Below are positions 46,705-55,144 of a DNA stretch of 64,000 nucleotides, piece after piece. The notes beneath the pieces are model-generated. The model searched no databases. It was not told where the DNA came from and saw only the letters and a program-made list of their open reading frames with translations. Origin of the DNA: JAKFWF01 sp963750535 (GTDB taxonomy: Bacteria > Pseudomonadota > Alphaproteobacteria > Rhizobiales > Hyphomicrobiaceae); contig CAVVRF010000040.1 in NCBI GenBank assembly GCA_963750535.1, positions 62,001 through 126,000 on the forward strand, in the 5' to 3' direction. Position numbers and translations under genes: made by a program. How positions within the stretch are numbered: the stretch's first letter is position 1; every line of letters begins with the position of its first letter.

Positions 46705-46720
46705 CAGTACTTCGGTACTG
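46705..46720 (+). promoter_or_regulatory. TTCG-loop hairpin / dyad CAGTAC-TTCG-GTACTG, copy 1
   Basis: A perfect 6-bp stem closed by C and G around a TTCG loop. In RNA this is the unusually stable cUUCGg tetraloop; in DNA it is a dyad with AGTAC half-sites four bases apart. The same sequence recurs at 52408-52423, again upstream of a small stress-type gene. Confidence 0.65.
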
Positions 46721-46821
46721 GTTGACGCGGTCAATCCGCGCATTCGACGGCCAGCGCCGCATTTGCTGGTGGAGCGCTCGAAACGGGCAAGCACGGGATC
46801 GTCCGGGCGATACCCCAGCCG

Positions 46822-46841
46822 GTACTTCTGACTGATTTTCG
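46822..46841 (+). promoter_or_regulatory. Shared upstream motif, copy 1
   Basis: GTACTTCTGACTGATTTTCG matches 52528-52547 at 17 of 20 positions and stands 117 bp after the hairpin start, against 120 bp in the other copy. It lies 135 bp ahead of the DUF4242 start. Possibly a regulator site plus promoter element. Confidence 0.5.
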
Positions 46842-46975
46842 CGCCGCACCCAATCATGGATTGTCACCGGGCAACGCAGGGCCGTTGCGATCCGGCCTGC
46901 TTCTGCTGCGGCATGCGAGTGCGTCCGCCCGGAAGCGTCGGCCGAAATCGAAAATCAGTAACCCGGAGACTATCG

Positions 46976-47257
46976 ATGAAACGATATCTGATCGAGCGCG
47001 AGCTCCCCGGCGTCGGCGGCATGAATTGGCAGGAGCTTGCGCAAGCGGCTGCCAAGTCGAACGCCACCCTCGCCGAGATGAACGGCCAGGCGCAGTGGAT
47101 CCACTCGTACGTGGCGGACAACAAGACGTACTGCGTCTACCTGGCGGAAAGCGAAGCGGCCGTCAAAGAGCACGCGCGACGGAGCGGGTTTCCGGCCAAC
47201 AAGGTGACGGAGATCTCCACGATCATCGATCCGATGACGGCCGCCGACCGGCGGTAG
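46976..47257 (+). CDS. DUF4242 (SCO4226-like nickel-binding) family protein
   Basis: 93 residues starting MKRYLIERELPGVGGMNWQ and containing IHSYVADNKTYCVYLAES and FPANKVTEISTIIDPMTA. This ferredoxin-like small fold is the DUF4242 family, whose Streptomyces member binds nickel. Role unknown in this organism. The CCGGAGACTATCG leader supplies the ribosome site. It is first of three small co-directional genes. Confidence 0.85.
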   Translation: MKRYLIERELPGVGGMNWQELAQAAAKSNATLAEMNGQAQWIHSYVADNKTYCVYLAESEAAVKEHARRSGFPANKVTEISTIIDPMTAADRR

Positions 47258-47273
47258 AATGAAGAGATGAATC

Positions 47274-47525
47274 ATGAGCAACCATAAGAACACAAGAGAG
47301 CGCTCTTCAGCCGGCGCTGCTTCCCGACCGAGAGGCGTCTTGCGCCGCTTGCTCGGGGCTCTCGCCAAATCGCGATGCCAGGAAGCCCAACGCCTGATTG
47401 CCCACTATACGGCGATCCTCGGCGACCCGGGCGCAGCGGCACAACGGCCAGGAGCTCGCAGCCAGCACTGCCGCCCGTTGCAGGAGAACGCAGAGGCCAC
47501 TCGGTCGCTGATGCGTTCGGTCTGA
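47274..47525 (+). CDS. Small basic hypothetical protein
   Basis: 83 residues: a basic N-terminus followed by GVLRRLLGALAKSRCQEAQRLIAHYTAILGD, which could be one amphipathic helix, then a low-complexity tail. It starts 16 bp after the DUF4242 stop with GAAGAGATG ahead. No family recognised. The helical segment resembles those of small proteins that accompany DUF1127 genes, but this is weak. Confidence 0.45.
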   Translation: MSNHKNTRERSSAGAASRPRGVLRRLLGALAKSRCQEAQRLIAHYTAILGDPGAAAQRPGARSQHCRPLQENAEATRSLMRSV

Positions 47526-47592
47526 AAGCCAGAAGCCTCGACAACCAATGCAATTGCGGGACCGACCGAGAGTCGGCCCGGAAGGAGCCAGT

Positions 47593-47859
47593 ATGTCCAA
47601 GTCGATCTCGTCAAGTCCCCCCTACCTGAAGATATCGCAGACCCAGGCACGGGGCCGCGTCGGTCTGTGGGCGGGCATCCTCGATGCCAGCAGCGTGATT
47701 TTCTGGGGGGCCCAGCGGCGCATCGCGAAAATTGTGCATCAGCGCAGCCTCCGGCGCCTCGAGCTCGATTTGGAACGCATCGATGACCGCATGCTCAAGG
47801 ACATCGGCCTCGACCGGTCGGAGATCAGGCGCGTGGTCCAGTTCGGGCGGGAGTTCTGA
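47593..47859 (+). CDS. DUF1127 (YjiS-like) family protein
   Basis: 88 residues. The C-terminal half RRLELDLERIDDRMLKDIGLDRSEIRRVV is the DUF1127 motif, with its hallmark Arg-rich helix and LxDIGLxRxEI. DUF1127 proteins are small RNA-binding or regulatory proteins common in alphaproteobacteria, some acting in phosphate, carbon or stress responses. GGAGCCAGT precedes the ATG at 47593. Confidence 0.88.
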   Translation: MSKSISSSPPYLKISQTQARGRVGLWAGILDASSVIFWGAQRRIAKIVHQRSLRRLELDLERIDDRMLKDIGLDRSEIRRVVQFGREF

Positions 47860-47896
47860 TCCGATGCTGCGGCCAGAGCCGGTTCCTGATCGCAGC

Positions 47897-48898
47897 CTAC
47901 TCGACGACCTCATCGGCCGCGATGATGAGCGACTGGGGCGCGTCGATGCCCATCGCCCTTGCCGTTTTGAGGTTGATGCCGAGCTCGAAAAGACTGGGCG
48001 GCTGGACCGGCAGGTCGCCCGGATTTTCACCGGCCAGAATCCGCCCGACATAGGTCGCAGCTCGCCGGAACTGATCCGCGGCGTTGAAGCCATAGGCCAG
48101 CAATGCCCCGTCTCGCACGTAGAAGCGGAACGGGTATATGGCCGGTATCCGGCTCTTGTTGGCGAGCGCGATCAGCTGCACCCGATTGACGGTGTTGATC
48201 GGGCTCGGCGTGACGATCAATCCTGGCGCCTCCTGGCTGGAGATCGCCAGCAACGCCCGCTCGATATCCTGCCAGGTGCTCGCAAAGGCTGGGTGGGCAT
48301 TGATGCCATGCTGGGGCGCGATCTCAGCCAGTGCGAGCCAGAGAGAGCGCAGCCCGACCGCCTTTTCGTCGATCAGCATGTTGACATTCTTGAGGCCGGG
48401 AACGGCTTGCCGCAGCAGCTGCAACCACTTGCCGGAGATCTCGGGCTCGAACGTGCTGAACCCGGTTGTGTTGGCACCCGGGCGCGACAGGCTGGACACG
48501 TAGCCGGCGCCGACGGGATTGCTGACGACCACGAAAACGACCGGGATGCTCGTCCCCAGCGATCGCACTGCTTCGAGGCCCGGCGTGCCATTGACGACGA
48601 TTACATCGACCCCGCGATCGATGAATCCCCTGGCGATGGACAAGGCGATCTGATGGTTTCCCTTGTACCATCCGACCTCGATCGTCGTGTTGCGACCTTC
48701 CACCCATCCGGCGAGCTCGAACGAGCGGCGGAATTCGCCAATCCGGAGCACCCCTTCTGGATCGTTCTCGCCTATCGCCATCATGACGCCAACCCGCCGG
48801 AGCCGGCCGGGCTCGGACTGGGCCATTGCCATGCCGGGGGCAGTGATTGCTGCCAAAGTCGACAACACGAGCTGACGCCGGTGCATCATGGGGTCCAT
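47897..48898 (-). CDS. ABC transporter substrate-binding protein (TrpX/DUF534 type), orphan
   Basis: 333 residues. A signal peptide follows MHRRQLVLSTLAAITAPGMAMAQ. The family core is RRVGVMMAIGENDPEG, the segment ending VEGRNTTIEVGWYKGN, DVIVVNGTPGLEAVRSLGTSIPVVFVVVSNPVGAGYV (in adjoining blocks) and PGANTTGF. No permease or ATPase gene is next to it. Its neighbours are a divergent histidine kinase and a NarL-type regulator, so it may serve as a ligand-sensing accessory. Start taken at 48898; 48889 and 48886 are alternatives. Confidence 0.88.
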   Translation of the reverse strand: MDPMMHRRQLVLSTLAAITAPGMAMAQSEPGRLRRVGVMMAIGENDPEGVLRIGEFRRSFELAGWVEGRNTTIEVGWYKGNHQIALSIARGFIDRGVDVIVVNGTPGLEAVRSLGTSIPVVFVVVSNPVGAGYVSSLSRPGANTTGFSTFEPEISGKWLQLLRQAVPGLKNVNMLIDEKAVGLRSLWLALAEIAPQHGINAHPAFASTWQDIERALLAISSQEAPGLIVTPSPINTVNRVQLIALANKSRIPAIYPFRFYVRDGALLAYGFNAADQFRRAATYVGRILAGENPGDLPVQPPSLFELGINLKTARAMGIDAPQSLIIAADEVVE

Positions 48899-49244
48899 CA
48901 ATTTCTGAGCTGGTGGAGCGCGCAAGGTGGGCTCGCGCTCCGCCTGCACCAACACACTACACCTCGAACGCTGGCCCGAGGTCAAAATCGACCTAACGGC
49001 GCAGCCCGCCCCAAAGCGATCGTCAGAGATCGCGGGTTGCGTAGTTGAAGCTGAGGTCGACAGCGTGGATAGATCAAGCCCGGACAGCATTGTCACGCTA
49101 ATTGTGAAATGTTCCTCGTTGGGGGTGGGACAAAATGTAAGATGGCGCCCTCTCGGTCGGCCCAGCTGCCGCTGCTCAGCGGCAATCTTGTTCCGGCCGG
49201 TCTGTTGCGAGGTCGCGATCTTGATTGGCAAGCTATCCAGATCG
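48899..49244. other. 346-bp divergent intergenic region
   Basis: Between the orphan binding protein and the histidine kinase starts. It includes AGGTC-AAAATC-GACCT (around 48980-48996), a short dyad that could be regulatory. An in-frame opening continuing upstream of the kinase here is low-complexity and not counted as coding. Confidence 0.45.
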
Positions 49245-51492
49245 ATGGTTGCCGGCACCGGGCCGTCCGCCTGGCGCCCGGTGCTCAGCGTGTTGTTCTG
49301 GAAATACGTCGTGCTTTTCGCCGCCGTGATCGGATTGGCGCTCGTCACCAACAGCTTGATCGAGATCTGGTTCACCTATCGGGAGCATCGAGCCTTTCTT
49401 TTTCGCATCCAAAAGGAGCAGGCGAGCTCGGCAGCCGTTCGGATCAGCGACTTCATCCAGGAGATCGAGGGCCAGCTCGGGTGGATGACGCATCTGTCCT
49501 GGTCCAGTGCATCGATCGAGCAGCGCCAGATCGACGGCTTGCGTCTGTTCCGGCAGGTTCCCGCGATCACCGAGTTGTCGCTTCTCGACGAGACCGGGCG
49601 CGAACGCTTGCGCATGACGCGCCAGGAGATGGACCGTGTCGGCAGCAACGCCGACTATTCGAAGGACGACAAGTTCAGATTGGCCGTTACCAACAAGGTC
49701 TACTATGGCTCGGTCTATTTCCGGCGCGAGACCGAGCCGTACATGACGCTGGCCGTTTCGGGCGCCCGCCGGGACGGCGGTGTCAGCGTGGCAGAGGTGA
49801 ACCTGACCCACATCTGGGACGTGGTACATCAGATCCGCGTCGGCGAGACCGGCAGGGCCTACGTGGTGGATGCCGAGGGCCGCCTCATCGCCCATCCTGA
49901 TATCAGCCTGGTGCTGAGCAAGACCGACATGTCGCAGCTCCCACAGGTCGTCCAGGCAAGGACCGACAGGGCACGCCAGAGCGAGGCGTCGCAGATCGCA
50001 ATCGGTTTCCGCGGCGAACGGGTTCTCACCGCCCATGCAACGGCCGATCCTCTCAATTGGCTCGTTTTCGTCGAGCTACCCGAGCGCGAGGCCAACGAGC
50101 GGCTCGATCGCGGCGGTCCAGCGCTCCATACTTGTCATGCTGGCCGGACTTTTCCTGGCTTTGTGCTCCGCACTGGTCCTGGCGCGCTGGATGGTGGTTC
50201 CGATCCAGATGCTGACGACCGGCGCCGCCCGCATCGGCAGCGGCGTGCTCGAGCATCGCATCATGATCGAGACGGGGGACGAGTTGGAAACGCTTGGCAG
50301 GCAGTTCAACGACATGGCGACCCAACTGCAGGACTCGTACGCGACCCTCGAGCGCAAGGTCGACGAGCGCACGCGCCAGCTGCAGGTAGCCAATCTGTCG
50401 AAATCGCGCTTCCTCGCCGTCGCCAGCCACGACTTGCGCCAACCGCTGCATGCCTTGAGCCTGTTCGTCGCGCAGCTGCGCTCAACCGCGGATCCGGCCG
50501 AGCGCAGCCGTCTCGCCGACAAGATCGGCACCGCCGTCGCCAACATGAACGAGTTGTTCAACGCGCTGCTCGACATCTCCAAGCTCGATGCAGGCGGGTT
50601 GCAGGTCAGGATGTCGGATTTTCCCATCGACAGCATCCTGAAGCGGGTCGAGGCCACGTTCGCGGCGCCCGCGCTCGAGAAGGGGCTGCACCTGCGCGTC
50701 GTGTCGAGCAGCGCCTGGGTGCACAGCGACGCAATTCTGTTGGAGCGCATCTTGCTCAATCTCACCGCCAACGCGATCAGATATACGACGGCCGGCGGCG
50801 TCGTCGTCGGTTGCCGGCATGTCGGCGGGAGGCTGCGCATCGACGTCCACGACAGCGGCATCGGCATTGCCGAGGACCAGCAAGGCGCCATCTTCACCGA
50901 GTTCTATCAGGTCGTCGGGGCCGAGCCGGATCGCCGCGAAGGCCTGGGTCTGGGGCTGGCGATCGTCGAGCGGCTTTGCATACTGCTTGACCACCCGATC
51001 GAGCTGAGGTCGACCTTGGGCAAGGGGTCGCGCTTTTCGATTTCGGTGCCGTTGACGCGGGTGGGCTCGATGCCGGCCGAGCCGGCTGCAATACGCTCTG
51101 TGCTCGACCCCCTGCCCGGCAGATCGGTCCTGGTCGTCGACGATGACCCCCTTGTCCTAGATGCAACGCGCGGACTGCTGGAAGGCTGGGGCTGCCGGGT
51201 CGTTATCGCTCAGTCCGGCAACGAGGCACTCGCCAAGCTGGGCGAAGACCCGCCGGACCTGATCATTTCCGATTTTCGCCTGGGCGATGGGCGAACAGGG
51301 ATCGAAGTCGTTGCGCAAGTTCGCAGCGCATTCCAGTCCGCGATTCCCGTCATCCTGGTGAGCGGGGACGTCGCGCAGCAACGACTGCAGGAGGCTGAGG
51401 CTTGCGGCCATCCGCTGCTACACAAGCCGGTCAGCCCGATGACCTTGCGCGCGGCGATGTCTCGGTTCCTGAAGGCGAGCGTCGGAGCTTGA
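49245..51492 (+). pseudogene. Hybrid sensor histidine kinase, frameshifted
   Basis: The first frame has a membrane helix (about 12-34) and an extracytoplasmic Cache-like sensor (VGETGRAYVVDAEGRLIAHPD). The second frame, one base offset, continues with a second membrane helix (SILVMLAGLFLALCSALVLA), HAMP, the phospho-His box FLAVASHDLRQPLHALSLF, HATPase boxes (NAIRYT, DSGIGI, GLGLGLAIV) and a receiver (VVDDDPLVLDATRGL, IISDFRLGDGRTG, HKPVSP). Removing one base near 50094-50106 gives 748 residues. All functional residues remain. It likely signals to the NarL-type regulator encoded convergently 30 bp away. Confidence 0.85.
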
Positions 51493-51522
51493 GCTCTGTG
51501 ACGTGCGGCCGGCGTTCCGGCA

Positions 51523-52198
51523 CTAGTGCGCGAGCTTGTCGAGCTCCCAGCCCAATGCTGCGACCTTCAGAACCGCCTCGGTTCGATTGGTCACCTGGAG
51601 CGCCTTCAGGATCGCCGAAACGTGGTTCTTCACGGTCGGCTCGGCCAGGCCCAAGGCGCGGCAAATCAGCTTGTTGCTCTTGCCCTGCATGATCAACGCC
51701 AGCACCTCCACCTGTCGTTCGGTAAGGCCGAGCTCCGCCGGTGCCGGCCGCGAACCAGCAGGTTGCGGCACTGTCGGCGTCGGCCGCGCCGGTGGCTGCA
51801 CCGGGCCGAGGACGTTGGCGGGAATATAGATGCCGCCGGCGAGAATGAGACGCAGGGCATTCAGAAGCACCTCGCGCGCCTCGGTCTTCGGGATGAATCC
51901 GAGTGCGCCGATGTCGAGCGCCCGGACGACATTCTCGCGGTCATTGAAAGCCGAAAGCATCACGACGGATATCGCGGGATGATTTTCGCGCAGTTCCGCC
52001 AGCATCTCGAAGCCGTCACGGTCGGGCAGCTGAATGATCGAGAAGGATCAACGAGAGGTCGGGATGGTCGCGGATCAGGTCTAGCGCCCGCCGGCAACTC
52101 GGCGCCTCCAGCACCACGGCGTCAGTGCGCAACTCGGCGAGAACGCCGCGAAGCGCCTCACGGATCAGCGCATGGTCGTCGACCACCAGGAATTTCAT
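51523..52198 (-). pseudogene. NarL/LuxR-family response regulator, frameshifted
   Basis: From ATG 52198: MKFLVVDDHALIREALRGVL is a receiver start and SLILLD ends at the phospho-acceptor D54, where the frame is lost. The other frame resumes IQLPDRDGFEMLAELRENHP and ends in the LuxR helix-turn-helix (LGLTERQVEVLALIMQGKSNK, PTVKNHVSAIL). Removing one base at about 52036 (GATCATT to GATATT) restores 224 residues, a normal size. If real, the break abolishes phosphorylation and DNA binding. Convergent with the kinase gene, its presumed partner. Confidence 0.85.
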
Positions 52199-52406
52199 CT
52201 CGTGAACTCTTTCGGGTTGTCCGTCGGAGAACCACCACACATACACATACCAACGTCGTTTTCGCGCTGAGCCGGGCAAATTCTCGGCCCACGTTGGCGA
52301 TCGTCATCATAGACGATCAGGCCCGGATTCGCGCCTGATCTTAATGCGGCGGCGCTGGACCGGCAGCGACCTGGCAATTCCATTAGGCGCTTGCTGGGCG
52401 ACCGAA

Positions 52407-52424
52407 CCAGTACTTCGGTACTGG
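52407..52424 (+). promoter_or_regulatory. TTCG-loop hairpin / dyad, copy 2
   Basis: CCAGTACTTCGGTACTGG is a perfect 7-bp stem with a TTCG loop. It is identical at 17 of 18 positions to 46704-46721. It sits 213 bp from the DUF3455 start and 208 bp from the regulator start. Confidence 0.65.
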
Positions 52425-52527
52425 ATCGGCCAAATGCCGTCGCGTCGTGCGCATCACGGGCACTTTCTGAAGCTGTCTCAGAGACTTAGCGCCGCTGCCG
52501 ACAACACCTCAAGCAGTCTGCGAGCAG

Positions 52528-52547
52528 TACCTCCGGCTGATTTTCGG
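52528..52547 (+). promoter_or_regulatory. Shared upstream motif, copy 2
   Basis: GTACCTCCGGCTGATTTTCG, matching 46822-46841 at 17 of 20 bases, 90 bp ahead of the DUF3455 start. All three differences are C/T or A/G transitions. Confidence 0.5.
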
Positions 52548-52636
52548 CACCTGCGGACTGTGGTTTTCATTCAACGACTTGCGGTCTGCCGCGACCAGAG
52601 GGCGCCGCAACAGCAATTCGAGCCGGAGCAAAACTT

Positions 52637-53143
52637 ATGACCCGATTGTCCCGCGCCGCCGCTTCAGCCGCGGCTCTAGCGTTCATGACGCCGATCGCCA
52701 CTCAGGCCGAAGTCCCAGCGGCTATCGCACAGCCCGATAAGGCCATCGTTGCGACGGTTCATGCCGAAGGGGCGCAAATCTATGCATGCGAGCGCGGTGA
52801 CGATGGCAAGCTCGCCTGGAAGTTCCGCGAGCCGATCGCATCCCTCTTCCTGGAGGGCAAGAGCGTCGGCCGGCATTACGCAGGTCCGAGCTGGGAGATG
52901 CGGGATGGAAGCGCAGTATCCGGCAAGGTCGCGGCGCGTGCTCCCGGGCGGACCGAGAATGACATTCCGCTCTTGCTTCTGGAGGCGGTCGAGCCACGCG
53001 GCAAAGGTTTGCTTGCCGATGTTACCGCGATCCAAAGACTGAGCACGCGAGGGGGCATGGCGCAAGGGCCATGCGCCACAGCCGGAGCATTCCTGAGTGT
53101 GCCCTACTCGGCGGAATACGCCTTCCTCAAGAAGGGCCGCTGA
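52637..53143 (+). CDS. DUF3455 family secreted protein
   Basis: 168 residues: signal peptide to about ATQAEV (residue 25), then the DUF3455 pattern VHAEGAQIYACERGDDGKLAWKF, GRHYAGPSWEMRDGSAVSGKV and a C-terminal Cys in QGPCATAG that could pair with the first Cys. Function unknown; exported. It follows the second hairpin/motif module. Confidence 0.88.
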   Translation: MTRLSRAAASAAALAFMTPIATQAEVPAAIAQPDKAIVATVHAEGAQIYACERGDDGKLAWKFREPIASLFLEGKSVGRHYAGPSWEMRDGSAVSGKVAARAPGRTENDIPLLLLEAVEPRGKGLLADVTAIQRLSTRGGMAQGPCATAGAFLSVPYSAEYAFLKKGR

Positions 53144-53320
53144 GACCCCCGACCAAGAAGCGATTGCTTCCGACACCTGGACCCGGCTGGGCGGCCGAGG
53201 GCGGACGGCGCGACCCTCATGAAGGGTCGGCCAGCGCTGTCCGCTCGAAGCGGCCGATGCATCCAGCGCCCTCGGATCCCTGGCCGACGGTTCCGCAATT
53301 CCTTGCAGGAGCAGTTCGAT

Positions 53321-54196
53321 ATGCAGAGAGTTGTCCAAATGCCGATCGCTATCGGCAATCAGCCCGCAAATCCAGCCCGCGCGGAACCCGCCGAGCCAGT
53401 AGTGCTCATTCCCTGCTCGGCCGGCTCGCCGCGGCAATGGAAAACGCTCATGGACGGGCTCGCCGGTTTCGAGGCAGTGCCGCTCGAGCTGTACGGCCAT
53501 GGTCCCCGTGAGCGCTGGCAGGGTGAACAAGCGTTCTGCCTTGCTGACGAAGCGGCAGCGCTGTTGGCGGCTTCGCCGGGCAACCGGCCGTTCCATCTCG
53601 TCGGTCATTCCTATGGCGGGGCGGTGGCGCTGAAGATCGCATTGACCTGCCCGGAGCGCCTGCTCTCGCTCAGCCTGATCGAGCCAAGCTGCTTTCACAT
53701 TCTGACCTCGGCGCCAGCGAACGCGCCCGATCCGCTCGATGAGATCCGCCATGTCGCGGCGAGCGTAAGGCACGGCGTGGCCAGCGGCGATCACTACAGC
53801 GCGATGGCGACGTTCATCGATTTCTGGAGCGGCTCGCAGACCTGGAGCGGCCTGCCGGAGGCGAAGCGAGCACAGCTCGCGCGGCTCGCCGTGCAAATTC
53901 AATATCAGTTCCGGGCACTGTTCGATGAGCCGGCGTCACTTGCCGACTACGCGAGGGTCACGGTGCCAACGCTAATTCTTTGCGGCACGCGATCGCCCCG
54001 CGCCTCGCGCGAGATCACCCGACTGCTGACCGATACGCTTCCGGATGCGCGTCACCGCACGATCCGAGATGCCGGCCACATGTCGCCGCTGACGCATGCG
54101 GCCGAGGTGAATGCTCACATCCTCGAGCACCTGCTCGCCAGGCGTCTCCACCCCGGCAAAGCTCCCGCCAACGATGCTCCAGCGTTCGCGGCGTAA
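53321..54196 (+). CDS. Alpha/beta hydrolase
   Basis: 291 residues. Nucleophile elbow VGHSYGGAVAL with S97, an oxyanion region near PCSAGSPRQW, and the catalytic His in RDAGHMSPL near the C-terminus. A likely acid residue lies after TLILCGTRSP. No signal peptide. Substrate unknown; similar to esterases and haloperoxidase-like hydrolases. AGGAG precedes the ATG at 53321 by nine bases. Confidence 0.88.
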   Translation: MQRVVQMPIAIGNQPANPARAEPAEPVVLIPCSAGSPRQWKTLMDGLAGFEAVPLELYGHGPRERWQGEQAFCLADEAAALLAASPGNRPFHLVGHSYGGAVALKIALTCPERLLSLSLIEPSCFHILTSAPANAPDPLDEIRHVAASVRHGVASGDHYSAMATFIDFWSGSQTWSGLPEAKRAQLARLAVQIQYQFRALFDEPASLADYARVTVPTLILCGTRSPRASREITRLLTDTLPDARHRTIRDAGHMSPLTHAAEVNAHILEHLLARRLHPGKAPANDAPAFAA

Positions 54197-54234
54197 GTCA
54201 GAACTCCCCCAGCAGTCGAACCAAGAGGCTCCCC

Positions 54235-55005
54235 ATGAAGCGCATTCTGGCACTTGCATTTGGCTTAACAGCCTACGGCATCTTCCTCGGCACATTCCTC
54301 TACGCGGTCGGCTTCGTCGCTGGTCTCGTCGTGCCGAAGTCGATCGATACCGGCCCGAGCGGTCCGGTCGGCGAGGCACTACTCGTCAATATCGCGATCC
54401 TGTCGATATTCGCCATCCAACACAGCGGCATGGCGCGGCAACCCTTCAAGCGGTGGTTGACGCAATTCGTTCCCGCCTCGATCGAGCGCAGCCTGTACGT
54501 CCTGCTCGCCAGCCTCTCGCTCATCCTGGTGTTCTGGCAATGGCGTTCGATGCCGATGATCATCTGGGAGGCCAGGGAGCCTGCCCTCGCGGCCGGTCTG
54601 CTCGGGTTGTCGGCGCTCGGCTGGCTGATCGTGCTCCTGAGCACGTTCCTCATCAGCCACTTCGAGCTGTTCGGCCTGCGCCAGGTCGTGCTCAACCTGC
54701 TGCGGCGGGAGCCCGACCCGCCTCGCTTCAAGTCCCCATTCTTCTACGAGGTCGTTCGCCATCCGATCTATCTGGGCTTCATCATCGCGTTCTGGGCTAC
54801 CCCGGTCATGACCGCAGGCCACCTGCTTTTCGCGATCGTCACGACGGCCTACATCCTGGTCGGAATCGCCCTCGAGGAGCGTGATCTGGTGGCGTTGTTC
54901 GGCGACGAGTACCGGCGCTACCGGCAGCGCGTCGCCATGCTCATCCCGTTCTGGAGGCCGTCGCCTGTGCAGGTCCGCCGGACAAGCGAGGGTCCGGCAG
55001 AATGA
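54235..55005 (+). CDS. mddA: Methanethiol S-methyltransferase (MddA)-like membrane protein
   Basis: 256 residues, about five or six membrane helices, NnrU/isoprenylcysteine-methyltransferase-like fold. The MddA pattern is visible: NIAILSIFAIQHSGMARQPFKRW in the first half and YEVVRHPIYLGFIIAFW, then ALEERDLVALFGDEYRRYRQRV at the C-terminus (SAM site). MddA converts methanethiol to dimethyl sulfide. AAGAGG precedes the ATG at 54235. It follows the alpha/beta hydrolase by 38 bp and may share its transcript. Confidence 0.75.
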   Translation: MKRILALAFGLTAYGIFLGTFLYAVGFVAGLVVPKSIDTGPSGPVGEALLVNIAILSIFAIQHSGMARQPFKRWLTQFVPASIERSLYVLLASLSLILVFWQWRSMPMIIWEAREPALAAGLLGLSALGWLIVLLSTFLISHFELFGLRQVVLNLLRREPDPPRFKSPFFYEVVRHPIYLGFIIAFWATPVMTAGHLLFAIVTTAYILVGIALEERDLVALFGDEYRRYRQRVAMLIPFWRPSPVQVRRTSEGPAE

Positions 55006-55085
55006 GAGACCAGGGACGCAGTTGCCAGCGGCTGGCGACTGCCTTCACCGTAAGGCAAAATCCAAATGCCGCGGCAATTCGCTAC

Positions 55086-55111
55086 CGGCCCGTCCCACTT
55101 GGGGCGGGCCG
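55086..55111 (+). terminator. Hairpin terminator after mddA
   Basis: CGGCCCGTCCC (55086-55096) pairs with GGGGCGGGCCG (55101-55111) around ACTT, with one G-U pair. A mixed T-containing run follows (CTTCACGTTGTTT). It lies 80 bp after the mddA stop and before the convergent SDR gene. Confidence 0.65.
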
Positions 55112-55144
55112 CTTCACGTTGTTTCGTGGCGCAGGTTTCGGCGG

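Larger units (their letters stand above)
46573..46975 (+). other. 403-bp intergenic region with hairpins and shared regulatory module
   Basis: It holds a GC palindrome (46656-46667, CCACGCGCGTGG), an overlapping stem-loop at 46666-46688 that may end the upstream gene, the TTCG hairpin at 46705-46720, a TTGAC-GCG-GTCAA dyad (46722-46734) and the motif at 46822-46841 shared with the region upstream of the DUF3455 gene. No protein-coding frame is convincing. Confidence 0.6.
52199..52636. other. 438-bp intergenic region with second copy of the hairpin/motif module
   Basis: Between the NarL-type regulator and the DUF3455 gene, which are divergent. It contains the TTCG hairpin at 52407-52424 and the paired motif at 52528-52547. 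Apart from these I see no coding frame. Confidence 0.6.

Noticed and set aside
48927..49244. N-terminal extension of the histidine kinase
   Set aside because: Low-complexity sequence overlapping the divergent promoter; the membrane helix follows the ATG at 49245 properly.
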